This document shows, in pieces, positions 1-7,507 of a DNA stretch of 64,000 nt. Source of the stretch: Chelativorans intermedius (GTDB lineage: Bacteria; Pseudomonadota; Alphaproteobacteria; Rhizobiales; Rhizobiaceae); contig NZ_JAODNW010000017.1 in NCBI RefSeq assembly GCF_025398255.1, forward strand, positions 1 through 64,000, read 5' to 3'. Within the stretch, counting starts at the first letter, position 1; every line of letters begins with the position of its first letter. Below the pieces are notes generated by a model, which saw only the letters and a program-made list of their open reading frames with translations, was not told where the DNA came from and did no database searches. The position numbers and the translations under genes were made by a program.

Positions 1-71
1 ACTCAATCTCGGCCGACGAATGCACAAACTACTTCGCTAATGCAGGATACGGACAAACCTAGATTCATCCC

Positions 72-702
72 GCTCTAGCAGAAGAAGCGGCGTGGCCAAA
101 CCCGGACGGTAACGGCAGGACCATCGAGCATCCCCTTATCCTAGCAGAAGAAGCGGCGTGGCCAAACCCGGACCCATCGAGATTTCAGTCAGGTCGGTCC
201 AATATCCTAGCAGAAGAAGCGGCGTGGCCAAACCCGGACTCGGCCAGCAGCAGCCCGGTGTCGCACTCCTATCCTAGCAGAAGAAGCGGCGTGGCCAAAC
301 CCGGACCACAGATTGTTGCTTCCGATGACGAGAATGATCCTAGCAGAAGAAGCGGCGTGGCCAAACCCGGACTCATCCACAGCGTCATCGCGGCGAGGTA
401 CCATCCTAGCAGAAGAAGCGGCGTGGCCAAACCCGGACATCTCGGAGGGTCTTGAGCCCCTGGTCAGGATCCTAGCAGAAGAAGCGGCGTGGCCAAACCC
501 GGACCTGATACCGCTCTCTGCGCCGTCCACGCGGATCCTAGCAGAAGAAGCGGCGTGGCCAAACCCGGACGCGCTATCCTGGGCCTTCATCTCGTGCGAC
601 ATCCTAGCAGAAGAAGCGGCGTGGCCAAACCCGGACCCGCTCGTTCGAAGCTGATGCCGAAAAAGCATCCTAGCAGAAGAAGCGGCGTGGCCAAACCCGG
701 AC
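72..702 (-). CRISPR. CRISPR array, 10 repeats, type II-C-like geometry
   Basis: Ten copies of a 36-bp repeat start at 72, 138, 204, 271, 337, 403, 469, 535, 601 and 667. Nine spacers lie between them, eight of 30 bp and one of 31 bp. On the plus strand each repeat begins ATCCTAGCAGAAG and ends CCAAACCCGGAC. The copy at 72 has a changed first triplet (GCT for ATC), the sort of decay seen at the trailer end, so the leader should lie to the right and transcription run leftward. Read that way, the repeat starts GTCCGGGTTTGG and ends TGCTAGGAT, an extended -10 motif like the repeat-borne promoters of Neisseria type II-C arrays. The 36/30 geometry fits type II, but V and VI also use 36-bp repeats. 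No cas genes are in the window. By eye, no spacer matches the neighbouring element. Confidence 0.95.
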
Positions 703-1034
703 GGAAAGCTGAGAAGTCGCCCCCCCCTCTTCGCTTCACTCACCGACGAGAGGACATCTTCGGTCTCAGAACTTCCGAACTCGGTCGCAGCAACCCCAAA
801 CACGACTCCAATCCAAGCAATTTCAGGGGCCTATATTTCATCAATATCTACAGTGGTTTAAAGGCAATTCACCAAATCCGCGCAGTCATGAGGTCCGGAG
901 AAAATCGACCCTGAGAGACCGCTTCCGGGCCTCCTGGCGCGGGGGGCAGTGCTCAGCCCTTCCCGCATAACCCTCGAAAACAACGGAAAAATCCGGCCGC
1001 AGCCGGATGGGGAGAACGCTTTCGCGGGGGCAAG
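703..1034 (-). other. Non-coding stretch beside the CRISPR array, possible leader
   Basis: No convincing gene lies between the last CRISPR repeat and the tRNA. The part nearest the array (703-870) would be the leader if the array runs leftward; it is less GC-rich around 780-880 than its surroundings. I looked for an anti-repeat that would mark a tracrRNA and did not see one. The short ORFs here look like chance reading frames. Confidence 0.4.
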
Positions 1035-1124
<90 letters not shown>

Positions 1125-1179
1125 AAGCCTTTGAAGACATTCACAAATTCGGCTTAGCGACTGTGGTTGAAACCGCCTT

Positions 1180-1200
1180 TTGCTACCGATTTGCTACCGA
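1180..1200. repeat. Integrase arm-type repeats, left end
   Basis: The motif TTGCTACC occurs twice in tandem, 11 bp apart, just inside the left end and overlapping the integrase stop codon. The same motif occurs as a tandem pair at the right end (14069-14100). Matching short repeats near both attachment sites are the usual form of arm-type integrase binding sites; binding itself is inferred. Confidence 0.6.
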
Positions 1201-2357
1201 ATGCCTTCGGCCGGGCGCTTCCTTAGCGCCAATTGCAGTGCTTCGTCAACGCGGGATGCCGCGTCTTCCTGCATTCCCGGCAGCACATGGGAGTAGATGT
1301 CAAGCGTGACGCCGACGCGGGAATGACCGAGGCGCTCGCTCGCTACCTTCGGATGCACGCCGCTTTGCAGGAGATGCGTCGCATGGGCGTGGCGCAAATC
1401 GTGGAAGCGAATACGTGGCAGATCGGTCTTGGCGATAGCCTTCGCCCAGGCGTGCGTTAGCGTGCGCGGCTGAAGCGGGCTGCCATCCTCCTGCGCATAG
1501 ACGAATGTCGCTTCATCCTGCCGGATGCCAAAAGATAGGAGTTCTTCGGCCTGTCGCAAGCGGTGCTGGCGCAGCTCTTCCCGCACTGTGGCTGACAGCG
1601 CCACCGTGCGGCCCTTGCCCGACTTCGGCGCTTTATAGCGCACGCCTTCCCTTGTCTGCTCGGCGCTCTCGACAATCGACAGAACCCCGGCTTCAAGATC
1701 GACGTGACGCCAGCGCAATGCGACAATCTCACCGCGCCGAAGCCCGCACAGGACGGCCAACATGGCCGGTATGAGCATCCGCGATCCGCGCAGCCCTTCT
1801 ATCAGGGCGGCGGTCTGTGGCATGTCGAGCGTCTTCAGACCGGCACGCTCGGCCTTCGGCGGCTTAACCGCATCGGCAGGATTGCGAACGAGCATCCCCC
1901 ACTTTACCGCCTGCGCGAGCGCCTGCTTGATGATCCGGTGCATGTAGATGATAGTGGACGGAGCAAGCCCGCCCTTCCCGTCGCGCCGGCCGGATGCAAG
2001 CGCCTTCGCATAGGCGTCGGAAATCTGGACCGGGCGCAGCTTTGTCAGTGGAACGCTGCCGATCAGCGGCACGATGTTTTTTCGCGCGATCTCCGAATAG
2101 CGTTCGTGCGTGCGTGGCGTCACCTGCGACTTCATATGGTCAAGCCATGTCTCAAGGTGCTTCGCGATGGTGACCTTGCTCGGCTCGACGTACGTGCCGC
2201 CGCGCATCTCCGCGATAAGCCGGGCGCATTCCTCTTGCGCCTGCCGTTTGGTCCCGGCGAAGGAATGCCATTTTCTCCTTCGCTTGCCCGTTTCGTCGTA
2301 GATGTCGAGAACAATCGCCCACCGGCCGGGCGAACGTTCGCGGATGTGTCCTTTCAT
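1194..2357 (-). CDS. int: Tyrosine site-specific integrase
   Basis: This 387-aa protein would catalyse integration and excision of the element at tRNA-Ser. An N-terminal arm-binding domain (about residues 1-60) is followed by a SAM-like core-binding domain (about 65-165) and a C-terminal catalytic domain. The catalytic signatures are visible: CGLRRGE (first Arg), HDLRHAHATHL (His-x-x-Arg) and LGHSRVGVTLDIYSHV with the nucleophilic Tyr. Length is normal for the phage integrase family. The ATG at 2357 overlaps the stop of the upstream regulator gene by 4 bp (ATGA), so the two are probably translated together. Its stop codon lies within one of the arm-type repeats, about 70 bp from the tRNA. It reads toward the tRNA. 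Confidence 0.95.
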   Translation of the reverse strand: MKGHIRERSPGRWAIVLDIYDETGKRRRKWHSFAGTKRQAQEECARLIAEMRGGTYVEPSKVTIAKHLETWLDHMKSQVTPRTHERYSEIARKNIVPLIGSVPLTKLRPVQISDAYAKALASGRRDGKGGLAPSTIIYMHRIIKQALAQAVKWGMLVRNPADAVKPPKAERAGLKTLDMPQTAALIEGLRGSRMLIPAMLAVLCGLRRGEIVALRWRHVDLEAGVLSIVESAEQTREGVRYKAPKSGKGRTVALSATVREELRQHRLRQAEELLSFGIRQDEATFVYAQEDGSPLQPRTLTHAWAKAIAKTDLPRIRFHDLRHAHATHLLQSGVHPKVASERLGHSRVGVTLDIYSHVLPGMQEDAASRVDEALQLALRKRPAEGIR

Positions 2358-2788
2358 TTCCGATCCTCCTTCAACGCCGACATATGCACGTCAACCTTCT
2401 TCATGAGCGCGTCCACGTCGCTGGTGTCTTTCCCATCTTCGAGAATACCGGCGGCAGTCAGTGCGACATAGGCGGCGCGGGTTGCTTCCATTTGTTCATT
2501 GAGGGCGGCCGCAAGGCCGCCCCGCAGGCCCTTAGGAGCCTTCGCCAATTCGCCTTCGGTTTTTTCCAACAGCATGATGAGGGCCTTCGTGGCCCGCTCG
2601 GATCGCTTTTGGACCGTCTGTAGCTCGCGCTCGGCGGCAATGCCGATCTGGCAAAGCCGCCGAACGGCTTCGGATTTTGACGGGACGCGGTGCTTGTAGC
2701 GCCAGTCTTCTATCGCGGTCATCTCGTCGGCACTGATGACCATGTGCAGGCGTTCAGTCCCGCCCTCGCTCAGTCGTGGTCGAGCCAT
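2354..2788 (-). CDS. Ribbon-helix-helix-like regulator cotranscribed with integrase
   Basis: This 144-aa protein has an N-terminal segment (ERLHMVISADEMTAIEDW, then SKSEAVRRLCQIGI) with the strand-helix-helix pattern of ribbon-helix-helix DNA-binding proteins. A long helical, probably coiled-coil tail follows. I prefer the ATG at 2788 (MARPRLSEGG) because AAGGAG lies a suitable distance upstream; ATGs at 2803 and 2794 are alternatives. It overlaps the integrase start by 4 bp. The upstream region is shared with the divergent 2909 gene and contains a TTGCACAT/ATGTGCAA inverted repeat, a likely operator. It probably controls integrase or early genes; the exact family is not recognised. Confidence 0.65.
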   Translation of the reverse strand: MARPRLSEGGTERLHMVISADEMTAIEDWRYKHRVPSKSEAVRRLCQIGIAAERELQTVQKRSERATKALIMLLEKTEGELAKAPKGLRGGLAAALNEQMEATRAAYVALTAAGILEDGKDTSDVDALMKKVDVHMSALKEDRK

Positions 2789-2832
2789 CCTCATCTCCTT
2801 CATTCATCCGACAATGCGGATACTTGCGTATT

Positions 2833-2881
2833 TTGCACATAAAAAGGTTGCGATCAATACGGATGATGGTAAGATGTGCAA
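2833..2881. promoter_or_regulatory. Divergent control region with inverted repeat
   Basis: The AT-rich gap between two divergent genes holds TTGCACAT at 2833-2840 and its exact inverse ATGTGCAA at 2874-2881, 33 bp apart, plus a related TACACAT at 2885-2891. It must hold both promoters. The repeats are candidates for an operator read by the flanking regulators. Confidence 0.5.
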
Positions 2882-2908
2882 GTTACACATCATTCAGGAG
2901 ACATGGAT

Positions 2909-3154
2909 ATGACCCTGAGCCTTGACGAAGCGCTTTCGCGGCCGACGATTTCAGTGCCGGAGGCGGGCGCGATCTTCTTCAATCTCGGTCGCAACGCGGC
3001 CTACGAGGCCGCAAAGCGCGGCGACATCCCGACGATCCGAGTTGGCGGAATTATCCGCGTGCCCGTCGCGCCGCTGGCGCAGAAGCTTGGCCTTCAGCCC
3101 AACATCGGAAGGACAGGGAGAGGCGCGCGCAGCGAAGGCGAGGCGGACGGATGA
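2909..3154 (+). CDS. HTH/excisionase-like DNA-binding protein
   Basis: This 81-aa protein contains PTISVPEAGAIFFNLGRN followed by AAYEAAKRGDIPTIRVGGIIRVP, the pattern of the MerR/AlpA-type winged HTH of excisionase-family proteins. I choose the ATG at 2909 because AGGAG lies 8 nt upstream; the ATG at 2903 would be only 2 nt away. It is the first gene of a rightward set coupled by ATGA overlaps and lies divergent to the integrase operon. It could act as recombination directionality factor or as an AlpA-like activator. Confidence 0.65.
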   Translation: MTLSLDEALSRPTISVPEAGAIFFNLGRNAAYEAAKRGDIPTIRVGGIIRVPVAPLAQKLGLQPNIGRTGRGARSEGEADG

Positions 3155-3429
3155 GCCGCATCGACCACGCGCGCGCAAACGCGCGCGACCGCATGGCCCG
3201 GCAGGGCGTGGAGCGCATTGACGATTTTGACCTTCCCGCCGCCTTTCGCGCCCCGCCTAAGCGGCGGGCGAGCAAGGCCGGGCTTCGGGCGGAGCTTGAA
3301 GCAGCCACCGCGAAGATCACGCGCATCGTCCGCTGCCAAGGCTGCGGCCACGCGGCCACCGTCGCGCTGCCGCCCGCGCGCGTTGGCGCGCGGCTGCGCT
3401 GTTCAAAGTGTGGGGAGCTTGCAAGATGA
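3151..3429 (+). CDS. Small zinc-ribbon-like protein, function unknown
   Basis: This 92-aa protein has a basic N-terminal half and a C-terminal pair of Cys-x2-Cys knuckles (CQGCGH and CSKCGEL) separated by about 20 residues, as in a zinc ribbon. It overlaps the preceding gene by ATGA and the next gene in the same way, so it belongs to one operon. No family name is certain. A role in nucleic-acid binding is plausible but inferred only from the zinc ribbon. Confidence 0.6.
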   Translation: MSRIDHARANARDRMARQGVERIDDFDLPAAFRAPPKRRASKAGLRAELEAATAKITRIVRCQGCGHAATVALPPARVGARLRCSKCGELAR

Positions 3430-3701
3430 GGATTAGCTTAGGCGGCACTTGCCTCGAATATTCACCGATGGAGGGAGCAAAAGCCTTCGTCCACCACATA
3501 GCCATCGCTCAGGAGATTTTCATGGCAATGGGTGAGCAGCACGACGGCCTATACGCCATCGCAGCACAGGAAATGGCCTCGGGGCAGGAAATGCTGGCGC
3601 GGATGGTGAACGCTGTCGTTCGCGAGGCAATCCAATATTGCGACGAACTGGAAGAAAGCCTCGGGGAAGCGGATGACGATGATCCTGAGCGCGAGGAATG
3701 A
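3426..3701 (+). CDS. Small acidic protein of the early operon, unknown
   Basis: This 91-aa acidic protein (MRISLGGTCLEYSP..., ending EADDDDPEREE) shows no recognised domain. Its ATG overlaps the stop of the zinc-ribbon gene, and its own stop overlaps the ATG at 3698, which supports real translation in a coupled operon. Being just upstream of the replication initiator hints at a replication or early regulatory role, but nothing in the sequence proves this. Confidence 0.55.
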   Translation: MRISLGGTCLEYSPMEGAKAFVHHIAIAQEIFMAMGEQHDGLYAIAAQEMASGQEMLARMVNAVVREAIQYCDELEESLGEADDDDPEREE

Positions 3702-3772
3702 CAGCCCCGAAAAGAAGGGCCGCCGCCAGGAAGGCGACGGCCCAAGTCCAAGCCGAAATCAGGAGTACGATA

Positions 3773-4690
3773 ATGGCGGAAAAAAGTCCTAAAAGCAAGT
3801 CCGATAGCAGCCTCGCGTCGTGGAAGTTCGACGTTGAGAACATGGTCAACGCCGATCCTGACCTCCCGGCCTGCGCTCTGAACGTCGTACGTGTCTATCT
3901 GGAATTCTTCAACGAAGATAATCCGCACCCCTACTGCGCCATGTCGAAGCTGATCGCGCGGACGAAGCTTTCAGCGCCGACGATCAAGCGCGCAAGGGCA
4001 GCGCTTGTCCGGCATGGATACATGGTGCCAAAAGGGGCGTCGGCAGGCAAAGGCGCAACGCGTTACGAGTTGCGAAACCCGCGACGGGAGCTTGTCCAAC
4101 GGCTCATTGCGGAGCGTGAAGCGGAATTGCAGGAGGCCAACGGCGGCAGGTGGAAGGCCGAGGACGACCAGAATATCAGGGATCAAATTTTTACCCCAAG
4201 TGCCAGAGGCGATGGGGATCAAGATCAGGTATCAAATTTTACCCCGCCTAAGGATCAAATTTTACCCCCCAAGGGGGCAAAAATTGATCCCCTAATTACC
4301 GTTGAGATTACCGGGGAGAATACCGGGGGGGCCGCTGAAGCGGCCCCCCATAACGGAGAGATTGCAGAAGATAATCTCTATGTAGGGGACGGCCCTAACG
4401 GCCGTCCCCCTACCGGCGGGGAAAAAGATACCCCCGTTCGCAAGCAGAAGCCAAATCCTGCCGCTGGTCAAAATCATCAAGGGCGCGCCTTGAAGGCATT
4501 CGAGCTTGTTATGAGCAAGCTCGACCTTTTGAACGACCCTAAACGCCAATTCATGGCCGAGCTTGAGGCTAAGCTCGACGCGGGCGCACCCATCAGTGAT
4601 GACGACGCCGAGCGTCTGTGGTCCATCTATGACTTCGTCGCTCCCAACGATGAAGCTGGATTATCGCCGGTCGCATCAATCCCGTTTTGA
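3773..4690 (+). CDS. Replication initiator (lambda O-like layout)
   Basis: This protein of about 305 aa has an N-terminal winged-helix region (ALNVVRVYLEFF, then CAMSKLIARTKLS, then PTIKRARAALVRHGYM) like phage and plasmid replication initiators. A low-complexity middle and a helical C-terminal part follow. The ATG at 3773 has AGGAG 7 nt upstream; an in-frame ATG at 3698 overlapping the previous stop is an alternative. The middle of the gene holds four iteron-like repeats and two strong hairpins (4179-4409), so origin and initiator gene coincide as in phage lambda O. The C-terminal part would by analogy contact a helicase or its loader. Family membership is not proven. Confidence 0.65.
   Translation: MAEKSPKSKSDSSLASWKFDVENMVNADPDLPACALNVVRVYLEFFNEDNPHPYCAMSKLIARTKLSAPTIKRARAALVRHGYMVPKGASAGKGATRYELRNPRRELVQRLIAEREAELQEANGGRWKAEDDQNIRDQIFTPSARGDGDQDQVSNFTPPKDQILPPKGAKIDPLITVEITGENTGGAAEAAPHNGEIAEDNLYVGDGPNGRPPTGGEKDTPVRKQKPNPAAGQNHQGRALKAFELVMSKLDLLNDPKRQFMAELEAKLDAGAPISDDDAERLWSIYDFVAPNDEAGLSPVASIPF
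4179..4409 (+). other. Putative replication origin inside the initiator gene
   Basis: Repeats of GATCAAATTTTTACCCC type occur at 4179-4197, 4231-4245 and 4252-4268, with an inverted copy at 4273-4292. Two perfect GC hairpins follow: 4326-4349 (10-bp stem, TGAA loop) and 4385-4409 (10-bp stem, 5-nt loop). AT-rich iterons beside strong hairpins within an initiator ORF fit an iteron origin. All of it is in-frame coding sequence. Confidence 0.65.
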
Positions 4691-4701
4691 AGGAGGCATG
4701 A

Positions 4702-5070
4702 ATGCAACAGCTTGAATTTGACTTCACCGGCGCTGTCCCCGCGTCGCAACCCGACCGGCCGCGATCTGCCGCAAAACGGCGGGCCAAAGCTGCGCCGCAA
4801 AGCGCCAGGATTTTCCCCTTCCCGAATAAGCGGCGCGTCCATCTCGTCCGCTACGCCGCTGAGCAGATGGCACGCTTGCCGCCCGAGTTCGCGAAGGAGT
4901 GGTTGAGCAATCATCTGGCCGAGCTTCGGCGCGAAGCTTGGGCGGAGGCCGATGTTCGCGATGCCGTCCTAGTCCAGCGCGAGTACATGGCCGCCGTCCG
5001 TTGCCTAGAAGCTTACCTGCGCGCGGATCGCGGATGCCGGCCTTCCGGCCGCCCGACGCGGCGCGCGTGA
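4702..5070 (+). CDS. DUF6074-like protein
   Basis: This 122-aa protein contains RIFPFPNKRRVHLVRYAAEQM followed by a helical region rich in Arg and Leu, resembling the DUF6074 proteins common in rhizobial accessory DNA. AGGAGG precedes the ATG by 5 nt, and the gene begins 11 bp after the initiator stop. The N-terminus MQQLEFDF resembles short peptide motifs that bind the sliding clamp (QLxLF-like). That reading is speculative but would fit its place next to a replication gene. Confidence 0.55.
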   Translation: MQQLEFDFTGAVPASQPDRPRSAAKRRAKAAPQSARIFPFPNKRRVHLVRYAAEQMARLPPEFAKEWLSNHLAELRREAWAEADVRDAVLVQREYMAAVRCLEAYLRADRGCRPSGRPTRRA

Positions 5071-5100
5071 TTTCACCCCCCAAGCCACGGAGAGACCACG

Positions 5101-5208
5101 ATGCTCAAGACCCTGATCGTCGCAGCCGCAGCCGCCCGCCTCGCCGCGCAGGCGATGAAGCCTGCCGCAGCCGCCGCCCGGCTGTCGCGCCGGGTTGCGC
5201 GGCGCTGA
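5101..5208 (+). CDS. 35-aa Ala/Arg-rich peptide, hypothetical
   Basis: An ATG at 5101 preceded by GGAGAG at 7 nt opens a 35-codon ORF (MLKTLIVAAAAARL..., ending RRVARR). It would form a hydrophobic then basic helix. It fills the gap between the DUF6074 gene and the 5269 gene. Support is only the ribosome site and position. Confidence 0.35.
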   Translation: MLKTLIVAAAAARLAAQAMKPAAAAARLSRRVARR

Positions 5209-5268
5209 CCCCGACCCACCGCGCGCGGCCGCTGAAGCGGCCCGCTCCAACTGAAGGAGATTATTCCT

Positions 5269-5850
5269 ATGATCGAACCCAAGCCCACGATCACCGCCGA
5301 AGCGCTGGCGCTTTGCCGCGACCATCCGCTTGCCGAGGATACCGGCTTTCTGATCCAGCTTTCCGAAAGCCTCGCCCGACTTCACCCGACCGCACCGCTT
5401 TCCGAGCGCCTCGCTATTCTGAACAAGACGACCGCCGAGCACGCCGAACGCGCCGATGCCGACGCCGTTGCCAAGGCGCGGGCCGAAAGCGCGAAGGCCG
5501 AGCGCGAGCGGATTGCTGCAATCCTGCGCTCGCCCGAAGCCAATGGCCGGATGGCAACGGCAATGGCATTGGCGCTCGACGGCGATACGCCAGCCGACGC
5601 CGCAATCGCGGCCCTGAAAGCCGCGCCCAAGTCGTCAGCGCTCGACGCGTGGTCTCAGCAGCCCGCGCCGGCCGAACCGCCTGCGGTAGCAGGGCCGCGC
5701 ACCCTCGACGGCGAAGGGCTTCTCACCCCGGATGGTTCGTTTGTCACCGTTGCGGCCGAGCCGGCCCCGGTAAAGGCCGCCGGAAGCGGCGCAAAGGCGC
5801 TGTGGCGGAAGGCCATCGCCGAGGTCAACCAGAAGGCCAAAGCTGGCTGA
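5269..5850 (+). CDS. Protein with phage scaffold/protease-tail-like helix region
   Basis: This 193-aa protein has a helical N-terminus rich in Ala and Glu. A segment at about residues 80-115 (ERERIAAILRSPEANGRM, then ALALDGDTPADAAIAAL) resembles the C-terminal region of phage head-maturation protease and scaffold proteins. No protease catalytic domain is present. The ATG at 5269 follows GAAGGAG with good spacing. A hairpin at 5225-5244 lies just upstream. If the resemblance is real, it could be a scaffold-like factor acting on a helper capsid; otherwise its role is unknown. Confidence 0.5.
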   Translation: MIEPKPTITAEALALCRDHPLAEDTGFLIQLSESLARLHPTAPLSERLAILNKTTAEHAERADADAVAKARAESAKAERERIAAILRSPEANGRMATAMALALDGDTPADAAIAALKAAPKSSALDAWSQQPAPAEPPAVAGPRTLDGEGLLTPDGSFVTVAAEPAPVKAAGSGAKALWRKAIAEVNQKAKAG

Positions 5851-5900
5851 CTGGGCGCGGCGGGCTTCTGCCCGCCGCCGCCAACGCGAGGACGAGGGCG

Positions 5901-6122
5901 ATGAGCGATCCCGATCCTTCCAGCATAGACCTTAGCGACCGCCGCCGGTGGCTGACCACAGGGCAAGCAGCAACCGCGACCCGTCATAGCGAGCGGGCGG
6001 TTCAAAGGTGGATCGCTGAAGGCAAGGTTTTCGCCGTCCGAACGCCGTCCGGTCGCGTGTTTATCGACCGGCAGAGCCTATTCGAACCGCTTGCGCGTCG
6101 CGATTGTCGTGAACTGGCGTAA
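5901..6122 (+). CDS. Small HTH (AlpA/excisionase-type) DNA-binding protein
   Basis: This 73-aa protein contains RRWLTTGQAATATRHSERAVQRWIAEGKVFAVR and then PSGRVFIDRQSL, the compact winged-HTH pattern of MerR-like/excisionase proteins. The start at ATG 5901 is chosen because a domain of this length fits the family; the same frame is open far upstream but that part looks non-coding. It is the second protein of this type in the element. One of the two may be the directionality factor and the other a transcription activator. Confidence 0.6.
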   Translation: MSDPDPSSIDLSDRRRWLTTGQAATATRHSERAVQRWIAEGKVFAVRTPSGRVFIDRQSLFEPLARRDCRELA

Positions 6123-6183
6123 CACGTCGAGCGCGCTCGCCGGTCGCGCACGCTACCGTGGCCGCAAAATAGGAGCCACCGAT

Positions 6184-7170
6184 ATGGAACTTGACCAAAA
6201 AGCCCTCGCCCTTCTCCCCGGCCCCAGCCGGGCCAAGCTTGAGCGGCTTGCCGCCGAGCGCGATGCCGCGCACGCCGCATTCCGCGCCGCTTCAGACCAC
6301 GAGCAGGAAGCGAGAGGCGACCTTGCCCGTCTTGAAGCTCAGATGCGCGACCGCTTGGCCCTGCCGGCCGGCGTCGAGCTTGACCAGCACCCCGCCGCCG
6401 CTGTCGTGGCTGCCCGGTCGGGCCGAGCGGAGCGCGAGCGGGCGGAAGCCGAAGCGCGCCTAATTGAGCCCGTCGAGGCGGCGCGCCGCCGCCATCAAGC
6501 AACGCTCGACGCTCGCGAGCGAGCGGCCCAGCGCTGGCATCAATTCGCCTTTCTGGACGGATGCGCTGGCTGGCTTCAGCGCGCCGCTACGCTTGGGGTG
6601 GGCCGGCTCAAACACCATGCGCCGCCTGCGCCGAAGACGCGCGACGCAGTGGCCGAGATTGCCAAGCTGCGGGCCGAGCTTCAGGCGCTCGAAGCCCAGT
6701 GGGCCGAAGCCGAGGCCGCGCCTGTCCCGGCCCAAATCCTGCGGCAGCAGGCCATTGCCGAGATCGACGCGATGGCCGCCGCCGGCGCGCTGACCATCAG
6801 CGCGGGCGACCGCAGCGGGACGCCGCTTGGCCTCGCGCGGAAGCTTCAGCTTGGCCTTGTGCCCACGCCAGCAGGCCCGGACGGCGCGCCGCGCTTCTCC
6901 ATCATTGGCGACGGCGGCGCGGCGCTTTTCACCTGGACGATGCGCGACGCGCTGGTTGAGCGCCTCGACGCGCTGATTGCGGCGCTCCCGCAGGACGGCG
7001 CGCTTTCCGATGATGAGCGCGATGAGCGCTTCCGTCAGATCGCAGCCAAGCGCCTCGATTTGGAGCGCGCGGAGGAAGCGCTGATCTGCGCGGCCGAAGC
7101 CGAAGGCCGGATCGTCCAACGCCGCCGTGACGCCGACCCGCGCGCCGTCCTCGAAGTCGCGGAGGTCTGA
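6184..7170 (+). CDS. Coiled-coil protein of unknown function
   Basis: This 328-aa protein is rich in Ala, Arg and Glu. Predicted long helices run from residue 10 to about 120 and again from about 150 to 190, likely coiled coils, with a more globular part at about 200-275 (LTISAGDRSGTPLGLARKL, then FSIIGDGGAALFTW). AGGAG lies 8 nt before the ATG at 6184; the same frame is open from 6091 but without a good ribosome site. I do not recognise the family. It lies between an HTH gene and the small terminase gene. Confidence 0.6.
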   Translation: MELDQKALALLPGPSRAKLERLAAERDAAHAAFRAASDHEQEARGDLARLEAQMRDRLALPAGVELDQHPAAAVVAARSGRAERERAEAEARLIEPVEAARRRHQATLDARERAAQRWHQFAFLDGCAGWLQRAATLGVGRLKHHAPPAPKTRDAVAEIAKLRAELQALEAQWAEAEAAPVPAQILRQQAIAEIDAMAAAGALTISAGDRSGTPLGLARKLQLGLVPTPAGPDGAPRFSIIGDGGAALFTWTMRDALVERLDALIAALPQDGALSDDERDERFRQIAAKRLDLERAEEALICAAEAEGRIVQRRRDADPRAVLEVAEV

Positions 7171-7507
7171 TGCTTGCGCGGCGCGTCCAGCCATCGCGCG
7201 CCGCAAGGCGAGACCGGTTTGCGGCTCCGGTCTCGCCGCGCGGGGACCGGCCTTCAAGCCGGTCCCCGCTGCCCGCGCAGGCGGCCAGAAACGGCCGTGG
7301 AAGCGCGAGAGCTTCGGGCGGCTTCAACCTCATCCGAAGCGCCGAACGCGCGTCAGCGAGCGATTACGGGCGAAAGAGAGGCAATTAAAAAAGGGACCGT
7401 ACACAGGGGTGAAGCCTGCGGCGCACGCCGCGCCCAGAATTTGCGTATTTCTTGGCTGAACAATTTCCGACTTTCGTTTTCGCTTTGTGAACAATGGGAG
7501 CCCGCAA
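7171..7507. other. Gap with a strong hairpin, no confident gene
   Basis: No supported gene lies here. A 72-codon ORF begins at 7170 on a TGATG junction with the previous stop, but its composition is Arg/Ser/Pro-rich and unconvincing. At 7242-7267 a perfect hairpin (GGGGACCGGC/GCCGGTCCCC, 6-nt loop) could end the upstream transcript. Toward 7440-7490 the DNA becomes AT-rich and probably contains the promoter for the small terminase gene. Confidence 0.45.

Noticed and set aside
72-702. A spacer targeting the neighbouring satellite
   Set aside because: No long match between spacers and the element was found by eye; a proper search was not possible.
207-803. A 198-codon repetitive minus-strand ORF and several plus-strand ORFs across the left end
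   Set aside because: They translate the CRISPR repeats (36 bp is a multiple of three, so the frame stays open) and are not proteins.
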